Of a stretch of 64,000 nucleotides of DNA, positions 1 through 9,200 are shown in pieces (the first letter of the stretch is position 1; each line of letters starts with the position of its first letter). A program made the translations under genes and the position numbers. The stretch is taken from positions 434,001-498,000 of the forward strand of contig JAEYKI010000008.1 of NCBI GenBank assembly GCA_023408315.1, written 5' to 3'. The notes beneath the pieces are model-generated. The model worked only from the letters and a program-made list of their open reading frames with translations, was not told the origin of the DNA and did not search any database. This DNA is from Bacillota bacterium. Its GTDB lineage: Bacteria; Bacillota; Clostridia; Christensenellales; Christensenellaceae.

Positions 1-2061
1 AATGGAAATACTCGCATGGTTATACTTGCCTGTTTTTGCATTAATGGCGGTAATATCCCTGCCCAGATTAAACAGATTTTTGGAAACGTCGGCCAGCAGC
101 CCGGCCCTGTCGTCCGCTATAATCTGTATCTCCACGTTATAGGAGGCTTTCTCGTTGCCCACCCATTCCACGGCAATCAGCCGCTCGGGCTCAAAATCCT
201 CGTTCATAAGGGCCCTGCAATCCTTGCGGTGCACAGAAACACCCCTGCCGCGCGTGATATAGCCAATAATCTCGTCCCCGTAAACGGGATTGCAGCACTT
301 GGCAAACCGCACCACCATGCCGCTCTGGCCCTTGACCACCACGCCTTCCGAGATGGTTTTGTGGGAGGACGGCTTCACGTTGATGGTATGGTCTATCCCT
401 TCCTCCGCCATTTTATTGATCAGCTTGTAATTCTGAATCAAACGGAACAGCACCTGGTTGGTGGTAATCCCGCCGTAGCCAATGGCCGCAAACATGTCGT
501 TGGGTGATTTCAGCGTAAACCGCTTGAATATGGTTTTAAGAACATTGGGCTCCAGCAGGTCCTTCAAATCGTAGCCCTGCCGCTTTGCTTCCTTTTCCAG
601 CATCTCGCGGCCTTTTTGAATGTTCTCGTCCTTATACTCTTTTTTAAACCACTGTTTAATTTTGCTCCTGGCCTGCGCTGTCTTCACATACTTCAGCCAG
701 TCGCGGCTGGGGCCTTTGGAAGCCTGGGATGTAATGATCTCCACAATGTCCCCGGTTTTCAGTTTGTAATCCAGCGATACAATTTTGCCGTTAATCTTCG
801 CGCCCACGCATTTGTTGCCAATGGCGCTGTGGATGCCGTAAGCAAAATCCAGCGGCGTGGAGCCTTTTACAAAATCCTTAACGTCCCCCTTGGGAGTAAA
901 CACAAACACGTTGTCGCTGAATATATCTATCTTCAGGGTTTCCATGAACTCCTTGGAATCCTTCAGGTCGTTCTGCCATTCCATCAGCTCGCGCAGCCAG
1001 GCCAGGCGCTGGTCCATGTCCTCGTCCGGCTGTTTGGTCGCCTCCTTGTACTTCCAGTGCGCGGCAATACCGTATTCCGCCGTGTGGTGCATTTCATACG
1101 TGCGTATCTGCACCTCAAAGGGCTTGCCGTCGTCGCCCAGCAGGGTTGTGTGCAAAGACTGGTACATGTTCTGCTTGGGCACCGCAATATAATCTTTAAA
1201 CCGCAGGGGGATGGGCTTCCACATGGTATGCACCAGGCCCAGGACGCCATAGCAGTCCTTTACGGTTTTCACTATAATGCGTATGGCAATAAGGTCGTAC
1301 ACCTCTTCAAATACTTTGTTTTTGTCGTGCATCTTTTTATAGATGCTGTATATATGTTTGGGCCGGCCGTCAATATCGCACTTGATCTTGAGTTCCTTCA
1401 GCTTCTCGCGAATCTTTTCCATTACGTCTTTCAAGTGCGATTCCCGCTCCGCGCGCGTTCCCTCTATTTTATGGGCAATCTCAAAATACTCGTCCGGGTT
1501 CAGATACTTTAAAGATAAATCCTCAAGCTCCCATTTAATGGCGTATATACCCAGGCGGTGCGCCAGCGGAGCGTATATCTCAAGCGTTTCCTTGGATTTT
1601 TCTATCTGCTTGTTCTCAGACTGGAACTTAAGCGTGCGCATGTTATGCAGGCGGTCCGCCAGCTTAATGATGATGACGCGTATGTCGGACGCCATTGCAA
1701 GGAACATTTTTCTCAGGCTCTCGGCCTGCTGCTCCTCGTACGATTTAAACGCGAAGTCCTTCAGCTTGGTAACGCCGTCCACCAAAGCGGATACCTGCGG
1801 AGAAAACTCCTTCTGGATAAACTCCATGGTCAGTTCGGTATCCTCCACCACATCGTGAAGCAGGCCCGCGATAATAGTATCGGAATCCATCCCCAGGTCC
1901 GCCAGAATCTCCGCCACGGCAATGGGGTGGGAAACAAAAGGCTCGCCCGAATGCCGGAATTGCCCCTCATGCGCTTTTTCCGCTATTGCAAATGCTTTTT
2001 CCAGTGCCGGATCTGCTTTTAATCCGTGCCTTTTGATAAAACTCCTGTAGTTATCAATCAC
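1..2061 (-). CDS. rel: Bifunctional (p)ppGpp synthetase/hydrolase, RelA/SpoT family (3' end beyond left edge)
   Basis: Makes and degrades the stringent-response alarmone (p)ppGpp in the cytoplasm. My reading of the minus strand gives 687 codons before the window ends. The N-terminal HD hydrolase domain shows LLHDVVEDT near residue 70 and RLHNMRTL further on. The synthetase domain carries RFKDYIAVPK, the RxKD form typical of bifunctional Rel enzymes, followed by NMYQSLHT. A TGS domain (VFVFTPKGDV) and the start of the C-terminal ACT domain (NVEIQIIADDRAG) follow; the last few dozen residues lie outside. The start is GTG at 2059-2061, about ten bases after a GGAG site. It is downstream of recJ but has its own promoter-like sequence. 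The family is certain; the exact C-terminus cannot be seen. Confidence 0.96.
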   Translation of the reverse strand, partial: MIDNYRSFIKRHGLKADPALEKAFAIAEKAHEGQFRHSGEPFVSHPIAVAEILADLGMDSDTIIAGLLHDVVEDTELTMEFIQKEFSPQVSALVDGVTKLKDFAFKSYEEQQAESLRKMFLAMASDIRVIIIKLADRLHNMRTLKFQSENKQIEKSKETLEIYAPLAHRLGIYAIKWELEDLSLKYLNPDEYFEIAHKIEGTRAERESHLKDVMEKIREKLKELKIKCDIDGRPKHIYSIYKKMHDKNKVFEEVYDLIAIRIIVKTVKDCYGVLGLVHTMWKPIPLRFKDYIAVPKQNMYQSLHTTLLGDDGKPFEVQIRTYEMHHTAEYGIAAHWKYKEATKQPDEDMDQRLAWLRELMEWQNDLKDSKEFMETLKIDIFSDNVFVFTPKGDVKDFVKGSTPLDFAYGIHSAIGNKCVGAKINGKIVSLDYKLKTGDIVEIITSQASKGPSRDWLKYVKTAQARSKIKQWFKKEYKDENIQKGREMLEKEAKRQGYDLKDLLEPNVLKTIFKRFTLKSPNDMFAAIGYGGITTNQVLFRLIQNYKLINKMAEEGIDHTINVKPSSHKTISEGVVVKGQSGMVVRFAKCCNPVYGDEIIGYITRGRGVSVHRKDCRALMNEDFEPERLIAVEWVGNEKASYNVEIQIIADDRAGLLADVSKNLFNLGRDITAINAKTGKYNHASISI

Positions 2062-2093
2062 TTAAAAGAACTCCGTTCAAATATATGTCACCT

Positions 2094-2122
2094 ATTTTAT
2101 CATCATATTCAGGGAATGGCAA
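2094..2122 (-). promoter_or_regulatory. Putative sigma-A promoter of rel
   Basis: On the minus strand TTGCCA (2117-2122) is separated by 17 bases from TAAAAT (2094-2099), about 30 bases before the GTG start of rel. The -35 box abuts the recJ stop codon. It was found by eye. Confidence 0.55.
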
Positions 2123-3778
2123 TCAGGTTTCAAACGACATTACTTCCACCACAGCTTCGGCAGCGCCGCTGTAATCGCTGATCTGCACAGAGACCAGCGC
2201 GTCCATGCGTCCGGGTATTTCGGAGGCTGTTTTGCCAAACGCAACCGCGCCCATAAACGCTCCGTTCTGGTTCAGGCGCAGTTTGCTGTGCTTTCCATTG
2301 CCCACGGGATTTTTTTGCGCCACCACAACATCCTTAAGCAAAATACGAGCCGGTTCGTTTTCGCAGCCAAAGGGCTTTAGCCCCGCCAGTTCCCGCACCA
2401 CGTCCGCGCCCAGGTCCGCAAGGTTCGCTTCCATATCATAAAGGGCGGTTGGCAAAAAATCCTCGTTTGTATACTTCTCAAACAAATAGCTGTTCAGCCG
2501 TTTACGCAGCGCGGGCAGATTTTCTTTTTTTACCGTCATGCCCGCGGCCGCTTCGTGTCCGCCGTATACCACCAGCAGGTCTTCGCACGCGCGCACGGCG
2601 TTATAAATGTTCACGCCGTCTATGCTGCGCGCGGAACCCACATACATGCCGTCCCTCTCGCCAAACAGAATCGCGGGTTTACAAAACCGCTCCACCAAAG
2701 CGGATGCCGCCAGCCCCACAATGCCGGGGTCCCAGTTTTCGCTTTGCAAAACAAAGAGGCGGTCGCCTCCGTAACCCTCCGCCATCTGCATGGCCTGCGA
2801 AACAATCCCCTCCTGCATGCCCTGGCGCTTTAAATTAAGCGCGCAGAGTTTTCTGGCCCAATCCTGCAATTGTTCCGGGCTTCCCTCCCCGCACAGCAGG
2901 TCAAACGCGGCCCGCGGGTCCTCCAGCCTGCCCGCTGCGTTGATGCGCGGCACCAGCCCAAACGCAACAGCCTCAGATTCCACCGGCCGTTTGTTCATTC
3001 CCGCTTCCTTCATCAGGTATTTCAGCCCTGGCGAAGGAGCCATGGTCAGCTTGTAAAGCCCTTTTGCCGCAATAATACGGTTCTCTCCCACCAGGGGCAC
3101 CACGTCACCAATGGTGGCCACCGCGGCAAAGTCAATCAGTTCAAACGCTTCCTTCCCAATCAGGGCGCAGGCCAGCTTAAACACCACCCCGCCGCCGCAC
3201 AACTCGCGGAATGGGTACGTCTCGCCCTCCCGCTTGGGATTCAGAATCGCGTCCGCGCCGGGCAGAACCGCCGGGCATTCGTGGTGGTCGGTCAGCACCA
3301 CGTCCATGCCGTGTTCCTTCGCCGCCGCAATCTCCTCCACGTTGGATATGCCGCAATCCGCGGTAATCAGCAGCTTTGCGTCACTCTGCGCTATTTTGCC
3401 CACGGCGTTCATAGAAAGGCCGTAGCCTTCCGCGCGCCTGGGCAGGTATACGGCTGCGTTCCCGCCCATTTTTTTTAGCGTCAGGTATAAAATAACCGCC
3501 GCGTTCACGCCGTCCGAATCATAATCGCCAAACACGCAAATTTTGCTTTGCTCTTTTATATGCCTGCGTATCACTTCCACCGCTTTTTTCATTCCGCCAA
3601 ACATATGCGGGTCGTACATGTTGCGGATGTCCGGATTCAGAAAAGCCCCGGTGTCCTCAACAATGCCGCGCACAGCCAGCAGCTCGGCCAGCAGGTGCCC
3701 CACGCCAAATTCCTTTGCCAGCCGTTCAATAACAGCGGGGTCCGCCGCCGCATTTCTTTTTTTAAATACGTATTTCAT
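2123..3778 (-). CDS. recJ: Single-stranded-DNA-specific exonuclease RecJ
   Basis: A 5'-3' exonuclease on single-stranded DNA acting in recombinational repair and mismatch repair. The protein has 551 residues, near the short end for the family. DHH-family motifs are visible: FGDYDSDG at residues 83-90, TADCG near 140, LTDHHE at 162-167, and the DHHA1 motif GGHEAAAG near residue 405. In motif I most homologues have DYDVDG or DYDADG, so the serine is a mild variant and the metal-binding aspartates are kept. The C-terminal OB-like region ends at VVEVMSFET. It stands upstream of rel, a common Firmicute arrangement. Confidence 0.95.
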   Translation of the reverse strand: MKYVFKKRNAAADPAVIERLAKEFGVGHLLAELLAVRGIVEDTGAFLNPDIRNMYDPHMFGGMKKAVEVIRRHIKEQSKICVFGDYDSDGVNAAVILYLTLKKMGGNAAVYLPRRAEGYGLSMNAVGKIAQSDAKLLITADCGISNVEEIAAAKEHGMDVVLTDHHECPAVLPGADAILNPKREGETYPFRELCGGGVVFKLACALIGKEAFELIDFAAVATIGDVVPLVGENRIIAAKGLYKLTMAPSPGLKYLMKEAGMNKRPVESEAVAFGLVPRINAAGRLEDPRAAFDLLCGEGSPEQLQDWARKLCALNLKRQGMQEGIVSQAMQMAEGYGGDRLFVLQSENWDPGIVGLAASALVERFCKPAILFGERDGMYVGSARSIDGVNIYNAVRACEDLLVVYGGHEAAAGMTVKKENLPALRKRLNSYLFEKYTNEDFLPTALYDMEANLADLGADVVRELAGLKPFGCENEPARILLKDVVVAQKNPVGNGKHSKLRLNQNGAFMGAVAFGKTASEIPGRMDALVSVQISDYSGAAEAVVEVMSFET

Positions 3779-3797
3779 CTTTATTTTTTCCTATACC

Positions 3798-3846
3798 CTT
3801 TCTTTTAGAAAAAAGAACGGATACCCCAAAAAAGACCTCATATTTT
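3798..3846. repeat. Intergenic hairpin repeat, copy 1 (T/A-rich stem family)
   Basis: TTCTTTT and AAAAGAA (3800-3817) form a hairpin with an AGAA loop. The stretch TTTCTTTTAGAAAAAAGAA and the following ATAC...AAA...ACCT...ATATT bases recur at 52.18 kb. Both copies sit just upstream of the start codon of a minus-strand gene (recJ here, a DUF1638 gene there). Confidence 0.6.
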
Positions 3847-3870
3847 TATAATATCCAGGCAACGGTAAGC

Positions 3871-3896
3871 AAAAAAGCCTCCCCAACGGAAGGCTT
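3871..3896 (-). terminator. Intrinsic terminator after secF
   Basis: On the minus strand AAGCCT and AGGCTT form a stem around a short loop, followed by six T residues. It lies 12 bases past the secF stop codon and should end the secD-secF transcript. Confidence 0.8.
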
Positions 3897-3907
3897 TTCG
3901 TCTTTTA

Positions 3908-4828
3908 TCATTTGCTTTCTTTCAATTCTTTGGCCCGCCCGGAAGGCTTTCCTTTGTCCAGATATTTTTTCTGGAGAATGGTGGCAATTGGCACGGCGAT
4001 AAACATGGAAGAATACACGCCGGTCACAATACCCACAAGCAGCGGGAAAGAGAATTCCTTGATGGACTGCACGCCGAATATATACAGGAATGCAACCATA
4101 ATAATCGTGGTCATCGCCGTGTTGATGGTTCTGCCCAGTGTCTCTAAAAAGCTGGTGTTCGCAATCTCTTCGCGCGAATACTTTTTCAGGCCCATCACCT
4201 TGTTATTGTCTCTGATGCGGTCAAACAGCACGATGGTATCGTTGATGGAATAACCCACAATGGTCAGAATCGCCGCAATAAAAGAGGAATTGATCTGCAC
4301 CTGGAAAAACGCCATAAATACAATCATAATGCCCACATCGTGCAGCAGCGCAATAACCGCGCCAATGCCCTGAAAAAGCTGGAACCGTATCCAGATGTAA
4401 ACCAGCATCAACCCGCAGGCAATGATAATAGCCAGAAACGCGTTCCAAACAAGCTGCGTGCTGGCAACGCCGCCCACTTTGTCCTGGGATACAATGGACG
4501 CGTTCGGGTAAGTTTTCTGTATGCCTGCAAGAATGTTGGAAGATGTCTGCGTCTGTGCTTCCTCTTCCGCCTGCGTTACCTTCATGCGTATCTGGGCCTG
4601 CGTCCAGTCGTTGCCCGCTTTTACCACCTGCGCGTCATGAATGCCCAGGTTGCTTAAAACATTGTCCACATCAGTCGTATTATACTGCTGGCCTATCTCA
4701 ATGGTGGTAATACTGCCGCCAGAGAAATCAAGGCCAATATTGAGCCCGAATACCAGGCCAAAAATCAGGCCCAGAATCAGTATTGTATTGGTGATCCAAA
4801 TGGTGTACTTGAATTTTTCAACAATCAT
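3908..4828 (-). CDS. secF: Protein-export membrane protein SecF
   Basis: Subunit of the SecDF complex, which uses the proton motive force to complete Sec-dependent export. It has 306 residues with the RND-type layout: one N-terminal membrane helix (residues 10-30), a short periplasmic-type domain, then five C-terminal helices from about residue 130. The family segment IVGYSINDTIVLFDRIRDN is present around residue 195. Its ATG overlaps the secD stop in an ATGA, so translation is coupled. The C-terminus is a short basic cytoplasmic tail. Confidence 0.96.
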   Translation of the reverse strand: MIVEKFKYTIWITNTILILGLIFGLVFGLNIGLDFSGGSITTIEIGQQYNTTDVDNVLSNLGIHDAQVVKAGNDWTQAQIRMKVTQAEEEAQTQTSSNILAGIQKTYPNASIVSQDKVGGVASTQLVWNAFLAIIIACGLMLVYIWIRFQLFQGIGAVIALLHDVGIMIVFMAFFQVQINSSFIAAILTIVGYSINDTIVLFDRIRDNNKVMGLKKYSREEIANTSFLETLGRTINTAMTTIIMVAFLYIFGVQSIKEFSFPLLVGIVTGVYSSMFIAVPIATILQKKYLDKGKPSGRAKELKESK

Positions 4829-6105
4829 TCAGCCACACCTCCTTTAAGCTTTTGTTTGCGCGTAAAGGCATACTTGTTTTTTGTGGTTACGTCTATTGCC
4901 AGCCGCACCAGGTATCTTGCCACAATCAGCGCGCTGAACATGGAAACCATAATGCTTATGATCAATGTATAGGCAAAGCCTTTAATTGTGCCGGTGCCAA
5001 ACACGGCCAGCACAATGCCTGCAATCAGCGTCGTGATGTTGGAGTCAAGAATGGTCACAAACGCTTTTGAAAAACTGGCTTTATGCGCCACCCTAAGCGT
5101 TTTGCCCGCCCATATTTCTTCGCGCAGCCGTTCATACATAATAACGTTCGCGTCCACCGCCATGCCTATGCCCAAAATGATACCCGCAATACCGGGCAGC
5201 GTCAATTGAACGCCGGGCACAGAGCCAAGCATCATAATCACGCAGTCCAGATACAGCGTAAGCGAAAGGCATGCAACTAGTCCGGGCACCCTATAATAGG
5301 CGGTCATAAATATAAACAGTACGGCCATGCCAATAAGGCCTGCGAATATGCTGTTCTGCAATGCGTTTTGCCCCAGGGTGGCGCTCATTGTCTGCACTTC
5401 AATTTCGTTCAGATCCAAAGGAAGCGCGCCGCTTTCGATCTGCATGGCAAGCTCGCCGGCAGAATCCTTAGTAAACTGCGGATTGGTGATCTGCCCGTTG
5501 CCACCCGCAATAACGCCCTGCACAGTGGGCGAAGAAATAACAGTGTCGTCCAATACAATGCTGATCTGCTGTCCCAAGAATTTTGTCGTGGCTTCAGCAA
5601 ATTTCTTGGTACCCGATTCGCTCAGCGTAAAATCAACCTGGGGTTGTCCGCTCTGGTCGTATACCACTCTGGCGGATTTGATATCCTTACCCTCCATTAC
5701 CACGTTGCCGTTGGGGTCTTTAAAAACCAGTTTGGCAGGCGTGCCAATGTATTTGGAAATTTCGTTCGGGTCCTGAATTTCACTGGTATTGTTAATGGGA
5801 ATCTCAACCCTTATCTTGTCGGTTCCCTCTCTGGTAATCGTTGCTTCGGTAAAACCTTTGGCGTCAAGCCTGGTTCTGAAAACCGCCAGCGTGCCGTTCA
5901 TTTTCTGCTCAAAATCAGTTACGCTGGTATCCTTTGCCTGGTAAACGGTGTAAACGCCGCCCGTGATGTCCAGGCCCTGCTGAATTCCTTCCAGCGGCTT
6001 AAAATTATATATTCCAATACTTAAGCCGGCAAACACGACGTAAGTAAAGAAGCCGATCAAAGCGGTAACAATTATCAGCGCTGCAAGGCTTTTTGCTTTT
6101 CTCAT
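4825..6105 (-). CDS. secD: Protein translocase subunit SecD
   Basis: Partner of SecF in the SecDF translocation motor at the cytoplasmic membrane. It has 426 residues: an N-terminal helix (8-30), a large extracytoplasmic domain containing LDITGGVYTVYQAKD (SecD motif region), and a C-terminal block of five helices with ILGIGMAVDANVIMYERLRE near residue 325, the conserved SecD signature. It is the first gene of a two-gene operon and has its own promoter just upstream. The length is typical of short Firmicute SecD proteins that are not fused to SecF. Confidence 0.96.
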   Translation of the reverse strand: MRKAKSLAALIIVTALIGFFTYVVFAGLSIGIYNFKPLEGIQQGLDITGGVYTVYQAKDTSVTDFEQKMNGTLAVFRTRLDAKGFTEATITREGTDKIRVEIPINNTSEIQDPNEISKYIGTPAKLVFKDPNGNVVMEGKDIKSARVVYDQSGQPQVDFTLSESGTKKFAEATTKFLGQQISIVLDDTVISSPTVQGVIAGGNGQITNPQFTKDSAGELAMQIESGALPLDLNEIEVQTMSATLGQNALQNSIFAGLIGMAVLFIFMTAYYRVPGLVACLSLTLYLDCVIMMLGSVPGVQLTLPGIAGIILGIGMAVDANVIMYERLREEIWAGKTLRVAHKASFSKAFVTILDSNITTLIAGIVLAVFGTGTIKGFAYTLIISIMVSMFSALIVARYLVRLAIDVTTKNKYAFTRKQKLKGGVAE

Positions 6106-6137
6106 TCCTCAACCTCCTCCTATAAACATACTAGCTT

Positions 6138-6166
6138 ATTATATATCCGGCGCAACCCGCCGTCAA
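6138..6166 (-). promoter_or_regulatory. Sigma-A promoter of secDF
   Basis: On the minus strand TTGACG (6161-6166), a 17-base spacer and a perfect TATAAT (6138-6143) stand about 35 bases before the secD start. This is among the best promoter matches in the window. Confidence 0.75.
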
Positions 6167-6232
6167 TAATGCAAAATGTTTTATATTTCCAAAAAAAATG
6201 TATTCAAAAGGCTCTGTAATGCGGCAAAAAAA

Positions 6233-9200
6233 TCAGTCGAACATGCTCAGCTGGTTGGTCAGCGTAACCCCGGCAAGCATGCCCAGCTTCTGCATTTCCT
6301 CCACCACCGCGCTGGTTATTTTAGCCCGGTTTTTCATATCCTCCACAGATATAAACTCCCCTTCCCCCCGCGCGCGCGCAAGGCTTCTGGCCGCGTTTTC
6401 CCCCAGCCTGGGTACGGATAGAAACGGCATCCTAAGGCCGCTTTTTTCTATAATAAATTTTGTGGCGTCCGATTTATTCAGGTCCACCGGCAAAAAAACA
6501 ATTCCCCGCTGGTACATTTCGTTTGCCAGTTCCAGAATGGTCACCATATTTTTTTCGTTTGCCGTGGCCTCGTTCCCCTTTGCCTCCAGCTTTTTGATGT
6601 TATCCGCAATGCCCTGCTTGCCGCCCAGCACATAGGAGCAGTCAAACTCGCCGCTGTGCACGGTGAAATACGTGGCGTAAAACGCCTGTGGATGGTGCAC
6701 CTTGCAGTAAGCAATGCGAAAAGCCATCACCACATATGCCACGGCGTGCGCCTTGGGGAACATATACTTGATTTTTTTGCAGGAATCTATAAACCATTCG
6801 GGCACGCCCGCTTCCTCCATGGCCTGCTGCATTTCCGGCTTTAACCCCTTGCCCTTGCGCACGTTTTCCATGGTAAAGAACGCCTGCCGTTTTTCCACCC
6901 CGCAGGCAACCAGGTAGTTCATAATGTCGTCGCGTGTGCAGATGCATTCCTTTAGTGTGGCGGTGCCGTTCGCAATCAGTTCCTGCGCGTTGCCCACCCA
7001 TACGTCCGTGCCGTGCGAGAGCCCGCTGATGCGCACCAGTTCCGCCATGGTGGTGGGAATTGTTTCTTTGAGCATCTGGCGCACAAACTTTGTGCCAAAC
7101 TCCGGTATGCCAAGCGTGCCTACATCAATGCCCAAAAGCTGGTCAGGGGCCAAATTGAGCGACTCCAGCGAGGAAAACAGCTTCATGGTCTTGGCGTCGT
7201 CCAGCGGTATTGTGAGCGGGTCCATCCCCGTCAGGTCCTGCAGGTGGCGGATGGTGGTGGGCACGTCGTGCCCCAGAATATCCAGCTTAATCAAAATATC
7301 GTGCATGGAGTTAAAGTCAAAATGCGTGGTAATGGTTTCCGCGCTCTCCGCGTCCGCCGGTTTCTGCACCGCGGTAAACTCGTATATCTCCCTGTTCTTG
7401 GGTACAATCACCATGCCGCCGGGGTGCTGCCCGGTGGTGCGCTTCACACCGCTTACTCCTTCCACCAGCCGGTTGATCTCGGCCGCTGCCGCAACGGTGT
7501 TGGTGCCGTCCAGATATTTTTTTACATAGCCGTAAGCCGTCTTGTCCTTGATGGAGCTGATGGTGCCCGCGCGGAACACGTTATCCGCGCCAAACAGCTC
7601 TTCCGTGTATTTATGCGCGTGGGACTGGTACTCTCCGGAAAAATTCAGGTCTATATCCGGCACCTTGTCCGCATTGATTCCCAAAAAAACTTCAAACGGA
7701 ATGTCGTACCCGTCCCGCCTGTATTCGTTCCCACACTGCGGGCAGTTTTTGGGCGGCAAGTCCACACCGCAGGTATAAAGCGTTTTGTCCACGTCAAAAT
7801 CCGCGTGCTTGCAATTGGGGCAGATATAGTGCGGCGGCAGCGGGTTAACTTCCGTAATGCCCGTCATGGTGGCCGCCAGGGACGAGCCGACCGATCCCCT
7901 GGACCCCACCAGGTACCCGTCCGAAAGGCTTTTCTTCACCAGACGCGCCGCGCTCCAGTACAGCACGCCAAACCCGTTTGATATAATGGAATCCAATTCG
8001 CGCTTCAGCCTGGTTTCCACAATTTCCGGCAGCTCGTCTCCGTATATGCTGTGCGCCGTTTGGTAGGCGGTGGTCAATATTTCTTCGTCCGCGCCCTCCA
8101 CAATGGGCATGGCCGTCTCATTCTGGAACAGCTCAATCTCCTCGGCCTGGCCCGCAATCAGGTTGGTGTTTTTCACCACCACCTCATAGGCTTCGTCTTC
8201 CCCCAGGTAAGAAAACGCTTCCAGCATCTCCCCCGTTGTGCGGAAATACAGCGGCGCCTGTTCCGTATCCTCAAACCCCAGCGTATGAAAAATAATCTTG
8301 CGGAAAATCTGGTCTTCCGCATCCAGAAAATGCACGTCACCGGTCGCCACCACGGGTTTGCCCATCTCCAGCCCAAGGTCGTAGATGCGGCGGTTCAATT
8401 GCTGCAAATGCTCAATGTCGCGCGCTTCCCCGGAACGGATCAAAAACATGTTGTTCTCCAGGGGCTGTATCTCAAAATAATCGTAAAAAGAAGCTATTTT
8501 ATGAATCTCTTCCTTGTCCTTGCCCGTCAGCAGGGCTCGGTACAGCTCGCCCTGTTCGCAGGCGGTGCCCACCAGCAGCCCTTCCCGGTATTTTTGCACC
8601 AGGCTTTTCAGCATGCGCGGCTTCTTGTAATAATGGTTGATGTGCGCGTCGGAAACCAGGCGGTACAGGTTGGTCAGGCCCGTTTTATTTTTGCACAGCA
8701 GCACCATGTGGTACATATCCATGCCCTTCACACTGCCGGTTTTAATCCCGTATTCGTTCAGCGCGGCCAGGTCGCTCACGCCGGATTGTTCAAAAACGGC
8801 AAAACAGGCCAGCATCACCTTTGCCGTGCATTCCGCGTCGTTCACCGCGCGGTGGTGGTCCAGGTGTATTTTTAAATGCTTGGCCATCAGGTTCAGCTTG
8901 TATTTGCCCAGCGTGGGAAAAGCCATGCGGCACAGCGCCACATTGTCCAGCCAGTTGTTTTCAAACCGTATGCCTGCCTGCCGCCCCTTGCGGGTGATAA
9001 ATCCCATGTCAAAGGGCGCGTTGTGCGCCACCAGCAGCGCGCTGCCGCAAAATTCCCGGAACGCCGCGAGCGCCTGGGCAGGCCGGGGCGCTTTCTCCAC
9101 CATATCGTCCGTAATCCCGGTAAGGGCCACAATGCCCGGCGGAACAGGGCCGGAGGGCTTCACAAACGTCTGGAACGTATCCAGTATCTCGCCGTCCTTC